Of a stretch of DNA of 64,000 nt, positions 57,476-64,000 are shown one piece after another (positions within the stretch are counted from its first letter, which is position 1; every line of letters begins with the position of its first letter). The stretch comes from Nansenia antarctica (lineage: Eukaryota; Chordata; Actinopteri; Argentiniformes; Microstomatidae): assembly GCA_963989245.1 (NCBI GenBank), contig CAXDII010000112.1, positions 1 to 64,000 on the forward strand, given 5' to 3'. A program made the translations under genes and the position numbers. Below the pieces are notes generated by a model. That model had not been told where the DNA came from and did not search any database. It saw only the letters and a list, made by a program, of their open reading frames with translations.

Positions 57476-57745
57476 ATGTACATAAGGTTCAGATATAGGA
57501 ACAGTTAGGATATTTATAGCATAGCATAGAGTACAGCACAGTGTTTTATTGTATAGTATAGTAGATAGTGTACATAGCCTTTATTTATGTAAACCAGCTC
57601 TTTCCCCTTTTTTATTTTACCCTTGGCCCTCTTGTCTTTAGTCTTTTTCCAAGCACCAGGGGAGCCCCCCCTACTAAATTTCGTTGTATGGTACCTGTAC
57701 TGTATTAATGACAATAAAGACCATTCATTCATTCATTCATGCATT
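57476..57745 (+). mobile_element. LINE 3' region, plus orientation
   Basis: CATAGCCTTTATTTATGTAA, GCACCAGGGGAGCC, AATTTCGTTGTATGGTACC, AATGACAATAAAGACC and an (ATTC)n tail. Inverted relative to 55895-56205. Confidence 0.88.
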
Positions 57746-57748
57746 CAT

Positions 57749-58062
57749 TCATTGCCATCCGCTTGTTAAGTCTGACGTCAAAAGTGACGTTTATCCATTT
57801 CCGAGTCCAAACCAGAAATTCCCCGCACCAGAGTACCTGTGAACTACAGCGGTAGAATGACAGTTTAATCCTTTTTTAGACTCGGATCTATTCATACAAC
57901 AAGGTACACAGCACTTTCCCGTTTTCTCCATATTGTCAGGGTATTTGAGCCTCGGAAAAGCGCTATGTAAATATAATTTATTATTATTATTATTTCGGCA
58001 TTTCGAAGACAGCGCCTCAGCCAACGTTGGACCCGGAAACACGTCACGACTTAACAAGCGGT
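57749..58062 (-). mobile_element. small inverted-repeat element with a THAP-like fragment
   Basis: CCGCTTGTTAAGTC at the left is mirrored by GACTTAACAAGCGG at the right, each followed internally by GACGT-like sequence. On the minus strand from about 57930, MEKTGKCCVPCCMNRSESKK resembles the start of a THAP zinc finger, a domain found in P-element and Kolobok transposases. The L2-type tail at 57936-57995 (GCCTCGGAAAAGCGCTATGT plus (ATT)n) is inserted inside. Classification is tentative. Confidence 0.4.
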
Positions 58063-59090
58063 ATTCCCGCGAGACCAGGAAACGGGATGTGAAACGGCGG
58101 GACGTGAAACAAAGATGGTGGATCAGGAAGCGCACACAGTGCAGAGACTGAAGACAACACGAGTCATTTATTAAGTTTATAACTGTGCTAGAGGGCAAAC
58201 ATTACAACATGTTCACTTATTACACAAAGACTGGGAAAGCGACACTAGCTTGAACAACAACGGAGGCGCCGACCTGACGGTAGGAGTTGGAGTGATTGAT
58301 GAATGAAGCAGAGAGCTGCTAGATACAATGGTCAGTACAGAGCTGCGTTAGTGATACAAGATCATTATTACATACTTATTCATTACAATCAAATACAATC
58401 ATGTTAATAGATGTGGCTTTGTTTGGCTAGTTAACCAGCCAACTCTGTAACATTACCCTAGTGAATTACTCATGACATGACATAGGCCTACTAGTTCCCT
58501 CTCGTCCGCATTTCAGACAGCAAATGTTACCAGCCCTTTATAAACAAGCACAAACACTTTCCACCACTTATCCATGGCACTTTTTGTTCAGTAAAAGATT
58601 GCATTTCATGTTCGAAAGGCGCTATGTAAATAAAGCTTTCCTTCCTTACTTACTTTTACACTGCTGTACTGAAAAGGTACTGAACCGTGACTTCAAAACC
58701 ACAAACTGAAATGTGTCTGTACCGTTACACCCCTATATATTTTAAATGTAACAATACAAACTTGATCTATTCAAATCTGTAATCTCTTACCTTTCAATCG
58801 CTATTTTCATTTCGTCTGCACTCTTATCCTGTGGCCTGTAAATGGTATTTGAAAATCATGGCATGATCAGCCTATTTGCTGTGTTGTCAACACAGAAAAA
58901 GCTAAACTTTTGGTTTTCCCTTGAAAAAGAGGGGGCCACATATTAAAGAGCTGTAATTCCTAGACCCTTCCTCCAATTTGGATGTGAATACCCTCAAATT
59001 AAAGAGGGTATTTAGTCTGCACTTTAAGGCCATATGCATTCTATAACTGCAACTTGAATATGTTTTGGTAAACAGCTAAAATGTCCAAAA

Positions 59091-59091
<1 letters not shown>

Positions 59092-59133
<42 letters not shown>
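59092..59133. repeat. AT microsatellite
   Basis: (TA)n with one G; copy A has only a short TATATACTG here (30963-30975), so it expanded in copy B. Confidence 0.93.
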
Positions 59134-59141
<8 letters not shown>

Positions 59142-59257
59142 GGACCTACATATAGCTTGGCTACTGTTTTCCACTTCTGGTGAAAAAATAACATAAAATA
59201 TGTTTTGATTAAATGTCTTCACTCTTGTTTTAATATTTTGATCATCTTTATTCGTAG

Positions 59258-59436
59258 GATTCCCTGCACTGTGAACTCCCCATCTGGGCAATGATGGATG
59301 CTTCTGCTTGTTCTGGTCATGACGACATGCGCCAGTGCTACGTCCAGTGTGGGAAGAAACTAAACATGGCGGATATTGTGAAAATACGGCAGCGAATTAG
59401 AAAAGGAGGACAACACCATTGTGGTACAACTGATCA
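59258..59436 (+). CDS. putative conserved exon of unknown function (copy B)
   Basis: Same 179-bp length, acceptor (TTATTCGTAG) and donor (ATCA|GTAAGTC) as 31095-31273, and the same single open frame. The visible protein difference is Ala for Glu in NMAD versus NMED. Neighbouring intronic sequence differs by several indels, so the exon looks at least as conserved as its surroundings. No family recognised. Confidence 0.45.
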
Positions 59437-59488
59437 GTAAGTCATACACATGCTGTGAATCCTGTCCACAAGTAGCCTATTGTGTTCA

Positions 59489-59798
59489 CAGGGTTCGACA
59501 GTAACGCTTGTCCGGAGCAAGTAAAACATTCGCAGGGTTTGTTTGCGCGAGCCCGATGACGCTGCTAGATCCTGGATACTTTTAACTGTGTCCAGGAAGA
59601 ACAACAGACGGCATAATAATAATAATATCTTCACTCCACGATCATCTAGTCTGGTCTGGCGCCTGCGCCGTCTGTTGTTCTTCCTGCACACAGGTAAAAA
59701 TATCCAGGATCCAGCAGCGTTGTCGGGCTCGCGCAAACAAATCTGGTGAATTTGTTACTTGCTCCGGGCAAGCGGGCATGCGTTACTGTCGAACCCTG
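59489..59798. mobile_element. inverted-repeat element, uninterrupted copy
   Basis: Same CAGGGTTCGACAG ends and GTTCA flanks as 31326-32280, without the nested MITE; about 310 bp. A 6-base insertion (GGGCAT) lies near the right end. Confidence 0.85.
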
Positions 59799-60338
59799 GT
59801 TCAATAATTCACCATAGGGTGCCAGGTGTACAGTATGCTAATGGTGGTCATTGAATTGATATGATGAATTATACTGCCAGGTGCATAACTATAATCTTAG
59901 CCAAGTCATTGTATTAGCTCAGTACATTTCAGCAGCAGCTAAACAGTTGGTAATTAAAGGGCAGAACTATAAGCACATCTAATAGATGAATGTCATGTAT
60001 GATAACGCAGCAAGCTTGCTTGAAAGGGAGCTGCCAGTCAAGCATGCAAAGTCCACGCCCATACAGCCCTCTGTCTGACCAGGAAGTTGAGCCTAACTAG
60101 AAGATTATTGTCATTTTTCTTGGACACAAAATACAATTGGAACCGTTTAATGTCTATTTTCCAGACCCTTTAATTACAAAGAAATGCAATCAGTAATCCA
60201 TAGATTATTGCATTTGCAGGACATGTCCTCTCAGTCTAGATGGGCTTTCAGTGAACTGGTTGGCTGTCATTTATAATTGACTGCACTGTTTGTGCCTCCA
60301 TTGTTTCTAGCTGCAGGTCCTCTTCAGCTCATGTAACC

Positions 60339-60597
60339 ATGTATGAACCAGAGTCCACAGAGTCCCCCGGATCTGGCTGTGGTTCTCCAGCCCTGAAAAT
60401 CACACAGTGGGGTCCAGAGATGGTGGCAGTGAAGCTGGAGGAAGAAGATGTAGAGGAGAATGGTGTGATGGTGAAAGAAGAAGTGGAGGAGAAGAGAGTG
60501 ATGGTGAAAGAAGAAGATGGAGGAGAAGAAATGAGGGAGGAGGGAGTGATGGTGAAAGAAGAGGTCGAAGTAGAAGTGGAGATTGAAGACACGGATG
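60339..60597 (+). CDS. duplicate zinc-finger exon 1 without finger exon
   Basis: Near-identical to 40359-40617: same ATG, same donor GTAAGT at 60598, frame intact. Substitutions seen include Trp to Gln in ITQWGPE and Gly to Val in REEGVMV. No C2H2 exon follows in this window: at about 61855 the duplication gives way to L2 and DIRS sequence. It is probably an orphan exon left by incomplete duplication or rearrangement. Confidence 0.7.
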
Positions 60598-61157
60598 GTA
60601 AGTATTTGTTGTATAGTGGTGAGGGTCATTGCTCTGCTGTAAAATCAATGCTGCCAGTGGCAAGGCAAGTTTATTTGTATGGCACATTTCATACAACGGG
60701 CAATTCAAAGTGCTTTACATACATTATTTAAAAATACAGCAAGAGGAGCATAGCAAGAAAATAAAAACTACTGAATAAAAGCAAATATAAGAGGTAAATT
60801 GATAAAACATTTAATAAGACAATAGTTCATGGATAAAAGACATTGATAGAAGTGTTTAATCATAACTGCTGCAAAACATGAAGGTTTTTAGCTTAGATTT
60901 AAATATTTTTTGGGTTTGCGCCTGTTTGATTTCTTCAGGGAGTTTGTTCCAGGAGCATACAGCAGCTGACCTTAGGGGCCTTAGGGAATAACGGAGGACA
61001 TCTGATATGAATATAGGGTGGGAGGAGATCTGATATGAATACAGGGAGGGAGGAGATCTGATATGAATATAGGGTGGGAGGACATCTGATATGAATATAG
61101 GGTGGGAGGACATCTGATATGAATATAGGGTGGGATGACATTTGATATGAATATAGG

Positions 61158-61495
61158 TAGGGATGCTCCGATCTGGATTTTTGGGGCCGATACCGATCAC
61201 CGATTTGTTTCCTCAAGATCAACCGATACCGATACCGATTTTTTTTTAAATACATAACTGACTGGATAGCCTAAATATTTTTTGCTTTTTAGACAAAAGT
61301 TTTGATCCATTAGGCATCAAGCAAACGCAGACCCATTTTTATGGCATAGTAAAGGTCTGGCCTATCACCCAGTTAGGGCCTGAAGCCCAAGTCAGTCGAT
61401 ATGGCTGTATAAAAGACATCATAAACGTGGCCTTCATGGTTTACATACTGTTACGTCCTCCTATGTTTTCTGTTCAGTTATCTGTCTTCCCCAGG

Positions 61496-61526
<31 letters not shown>

Positions 61527-61624
61527 GGTTTTTGCGATCGGCCATTTTTGCCGATCACCGATCGAGTCATTTGGAGTGAAATCGGCCGATTTAAATCGGT
61601 GGCCGATAAATCGGAGCATCCCTA
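61158..61624. mobile_element. hAT MITE, TAGGGATGCTCCGAT ends, TSD AATATAGG
   Basis: Termini TAGGGATGCTCCGAT and ATCGGAGCATCCCTA with subterminal GATACCGATACCGAT repeats and a poly-A tract near 61500. AATATAGG flanks both sides (61150-61157; 61625-61632). Inserted in the 28-bp minisatellite of copy B and absent from copy A. Confidence 0.95.
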
Positions 61625-61852
61625 AATATAGGGAGGGAGGAGATCTGATATGAATATAGGGAGGGAGGAGATCTGATATGAATATAGGGTGGGAGGACAT
61701 CTGAAATGTATTTTGGTCCCAGACCATTTTCTGTGAGAGACTGGTAGCCAGTGTAGGGATCTCAGGATTTGTGTAATGTTTTCAAACGTATTCATTTTTG
61801 TTAGGACCCTAGCAGTTGCGTTTTGGATGAGCTGCAGCTTACGAACAAGCCC

Positions 61853-61973
61853 AAGCTTCCTCCCTCTCCTCTGTTCTCATTCTCCTTGACCTGTCGGCTG
61901 CCTTCGACACAGTCAATCACCAGATCCTTCTCTCCATCCTCTCAGACCTGGGCATCTCTGGCACCGCACACTC
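61853..61973 (+). pseudogene. L2-like LINE RT fragment (motif A)
   Basis: Open frame SSVLILLDLSAAFDTVNHQI followed by LLSILSDLGISGTAHS, the RT motif A region with its catalytic Asp. It is truncated on the left by the duplication boundary and on the right by the DIRS inverted repeat. Confidence 0.8.
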
Positions 61974-62245
61974 CGATAGTTATGGAGATAGACTCCAGTT
62001 CTATGAGTGGAGCGGAGCCCCATAGGGGAGCTCTGCTCCTATTGGTTTACCCGCTACCTAAAGTAGCCAATGACTGAATTTTTCAATGCCTGCGCCCGCC
62101 TGGGGTGCTATATAAAGGGGCGTACATCGCTCCATCATTCTCCCAAACATACAAAACAGCCGGGTTTGAACGAGTCGAAGTGGGCCAGCAGCCCTATGGG
62201 GCTCCGCTCCACTCATAGAACTGGAGTCTATCTCCATAACTATCG
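61974..62245. promoter_or_regulatory. DIRS-like terminal 54-bp inverted repeat with TATA box
   Basis: 61974-62027 (CGATAGTTATGGAGATAGAC...) is the perfect inverse of 62192-62245. The 164-bp loop contains GCTATATAAAGGGGCG (about 62108-62123), a strong TATA-box candidate on the plus strand. GGAGCTCTGCTCCTATTGGT occurs at 62026 and again at 62275. Because recombinase sequence of DIRS type lies beyond, I read this as the element's terminus and control region. Confidence 0.6.
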
Positions 62246-62445
62246 TTCTATATCGTGGAGCTCCGCCCCATAGGGGAGCTCTGCTCCTATTGGTTTAGGC
62301 GGAGCGAGCGAGGCCAAATGTACCCCCACTGAGACTATTAATCCAAAAACAATCTCAGCGGCACCCGGAGCTGACCACTGATGTTGGTTCAAGACAACCT
62401 TAAAAAGTTGGCCCAACCCACACCGAGTCTGCTCCACTGATCTAG

Positions 62446-63043
62446 CCCTTACGTGAGCACGCAGGGTTGTAGATCTAACGGAACATGTCCTGGAGGAGGG
62501 TCCCCTCCCCAGGCACATCCGTAATCATCCTGACAGCACTTGAATAGCATCCCCAACCAGGGTAATCCAAGTGCCATCCCCACTACATCAGTCCTCAGCA
62601 AACTGAGGACAGAATGAGAAAAGGATGAGGAAGAAATATCACTTACCCAACCCTTACGTTGGGTTGTTGATCTAACAGACATGTCCTGGAGGAGGGTCCC
62701 CTCCCCAGGCACATCTGTATTCATCCTGAGAGCACTTGAATAGAATCCCCATGACCAGGGTAATCCAAGTGCCCTTCCCACAACATCAGTCATCAGCAAA
62801 CTGAGGACAGAATGAGAAAGGATTGAGGAAGAATATCACTGACCTAACCCTTACGTGAGCACGTAGGGTTGTTGATCTAACGGAACATGTCCTGGAGGAG
62901 GGTCCCTTCCCCAGGCACATCCGTATTCATCCTGACAGCACTTGAATAGAATCCCATGACCAGGGTAATCCAAGTGCCTTCCCCACTACATCAGTCATCA
63001 TCAAAACTGAGGACAGAATGAGAAAAGGATGAGGAAGAAATAT
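62446..63043. repeat. three tandem ~200-bp repeats in the DIRS element
   Basis: Copies begin with CCCTTACG at 62446, 62651 and 62848. Each contains ACATGTCCTGGAGGAGGGTC, CAGGGTAATCCAAGTGCC and GAGGACAGAATGAGAAA, with small indels. Confidence 0.93.
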
Positions 63044-63045
63044 CT

Positions 63046-63324
63046 TCAAGTAACACCGTATAACTCCTCCACTCCCACTTCCCTGAGAATGGCCACTGAT
63101 GCGGCCATGCCCCTGGTGGAATGAGCCCGAATGCTAGTCGGCACGGGCTGCCCCTTCGATTCGTATGCGAGGCTAACAGCCTCGCAAATCCAAAGGGACA
63201 GCCTCTGCTTCGAGAGTGGTGTCCCGGCTTTCTGTCCGCCATAGCAGATCAGAAGCCGGGGAGAAGATCTCAGTCCTGCCTCGCGCTTCACATATTGTGC
63301 CAACGCGCGCACCGGACAATACAA
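63046..63324 (-). CDS. DIRS tyrosine recombinase, C-terminal catalytic part
   Basis: Minus-strand frame: MYCPVRALAQYVKREAGLRS, then GTPLSKQRLSLWICEAVSLA and PTSIRAHSTRGMAASVAILR. HSTRG is the H-x-x-R box of the tyrosine recombinases that integrate DIRS-type retrotransposons. The terminal catalytic Tyr could not be placed with confidence: after AILREVGVEEL the sequence runs into the tandem repeats. The N-terminal half lies at 63684-63995 in a different frame. Confidence 0.78.
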   Translation of the reverse strand: MYCPVRALAQYVKREAGLRSSPRLLICYGGQKAGTPLSKQRLSLWICEAVSLAYESKGQPVPTSIRAHSTRGMAASVAILREVGVEELYGVT

Positions 63325-63683
63325 TGTAAAACGCCTCTCCCTCTCTCCGTCGTGAGGAGGAGGAAAAAAAGGCGCTCAGAGCACAGCTCTGAACCCTAAA
63401 CCCACGATTAACCGTAGGGATAAATCCGGGTTAGGGCGTAATACAGCTTTTGTTTCGTCATCAGATATGATCAAACAATCTGCCCGTGCACAAATCACTC
63501 ACTCGCTCAGCCGTAGTCAAGGCGAGGAGTAGACTCGTCTTGAGAGACAATAAAACGCAACGACACAGTGACAATGGGTTCGAATGGGGGCACGCACAGC
63601 GCCTCTAGCACAATCGACAGGTCCCATTTTGGCATTAGAGTCCTATGAGGGCGTCTAAGCCTACACACTCCAGTAAAAAAACG

Positions 63684-63995
63684 CTAAACCAGCGAATGAC
63701 TGAAAAAACAGTGTCGTTGTCGCAAAACCCTCATGACAAGCTGAGATGGCAGCCGCGTAAACTTTAATAGTTCCCGCCGCCAATCCCTTGTCAACAGCGA
63801 CTGTAAGAAGCACAAGAACGTTTCGACCCGACAACAGACAGGGTCAACGTCCTGTCCCTCACACCACTGTGTAAAACTCTCCAGCGCGCCGCATATCCCT
63901 TTGCAGTGGATTGCACGCGCGCACTCTGAATGGTCTGAATGACCGCGTCTGTCAGACCCCTGCGTTCTAACAATCCCTCTCAGTAACCAGGCCAT
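63684..63995 (-). pseudogene. DIRS tyrosine recombinase, N-terminal part
   Basis: Read from two overlapping minus frames: RGLTDAVIQTIQSARVQSTA and KGYAARWRVLHS in one, then SFTQWCEGQDVDPVCCRVET and FLCFLQSLL in the other. This is the core-binding (SAM-like) domain preceding the catalytic part. The frame change between them indicates an indel. Sequence between 63325 and 63683 should hold the middle of the enzyme (arginine box) but is not open in one frame. Confidence 0.65.
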
Positions 63996-64000
63996 GAGGG

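Larger units (their letters stand above)
58068..61855. repeat. segmental duplication copy B (compact copy)
   Basis: Colinear with the blocks of copy A at 21961-22239, 27648-27790, 28366-28610, 30594-31457, 32106-32459 and 39975-41215. It lacks the foldback element, the GACATGAC and ATAATAAT MITEs and the Harbinger element. It carries its own MITE at 61158-61624. It ends where L2 and then DIRS sequence begin. Confidence 0.9.

Noticed and set aside
59434..59749. Overlapping frames on both strands near 59.5 and 32.1 kb
   Set aside because: They are translations of the CAGGGTTCGACAG inverted-repeat element; the mirrored peptides reflect the palindrome.

Overview
The window is animal, almost certainly teleost fish, nuclear DNA. 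It has spliced genes with GT-AG introns, a replication-dependent histone 3' stem-loop, and a tail-to-tail pair of gene ends that read as nsmce1 (plus strand) and kdm8 (minus strand), which are neighbours in vertebrates. The repeat content is typical of fish: L2-like LINEs, Tc1, hAT, piggyBac, PIF/Harbinger and pogo DNA transposons, a Gypsy-like solo LTR, a Ty1/copia fragment and a DIRS element. Most of the 64 kb is mobile or tandem DNA. Host coding sequence is only a few hundred bases, plus one two-exon C2H2 zinc-finger gene.

Layout. 1-5.85 kb: minisatellite of about 190 units, each ending in a run of about 8-16 G. 5.99-6.3 kb: terminal nsmce1 exon(s). 7.4-8.3 kb: decayed Tc1. 8.58-9.02 kb: last two kdm8 exons, cut off at a LINE tail that is fused directly to a histone H3 reading frame lacking codons 1-18. 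10.1-17.2 kb: tRNA-derived SINE, then a nest in which a piggyBac transposase is broken by an L2 LINE and by a 4.6-kb hAT element, which itself carries a second hAT-type element. 18.3-20.1 kb: internally deleted relative of that hAT. 20.3-22.1 kb: long inverted repeat. 22.2-27.6 kb: 5.4-kb foldback element with very long, interrupted inverted arms. 27.8-32.3 kb: hAT MITEs and a putative conserved exon. 32.46-39.97 kb: Harbinger-type insertion carrying a LINE that is itself split by a pogo element. 40.36-42.66 kb: zinc-finger gene. 43.5-50.7 kb: 7.1-kb array of a 16-bp unit with an 1824-bp higher-order period. 51-54.2 kb: two LINE fragments and a copia gag-protease fragment. 55-58 kb: short tandem repeats and LINE copies. 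58.07-61.86 kb: second copy of the 22-41 kb locus without most of its insertions. 61.97-64 kb: DIRS-like element with a minus-strand tyrosine recombinase.

The most informative feature is the internal segmental duplication. The 58-61.9 kb copy supplies 'empty sites' that fix the boundaries and target-site duplications of several insertions in the 22-41 kb copy (the foldback element, two MITEs and the Harbinger element). Both copies keep a 179-bp open exon of unknown function and the acidic first exon of the zinc-finger gene; only the first copy has the finger exon in this window. I saw no bacterial operons, CRISPR arrays, rRNA genes or intact tRNA genes. All calls come from reading the sequence; no database search was run.
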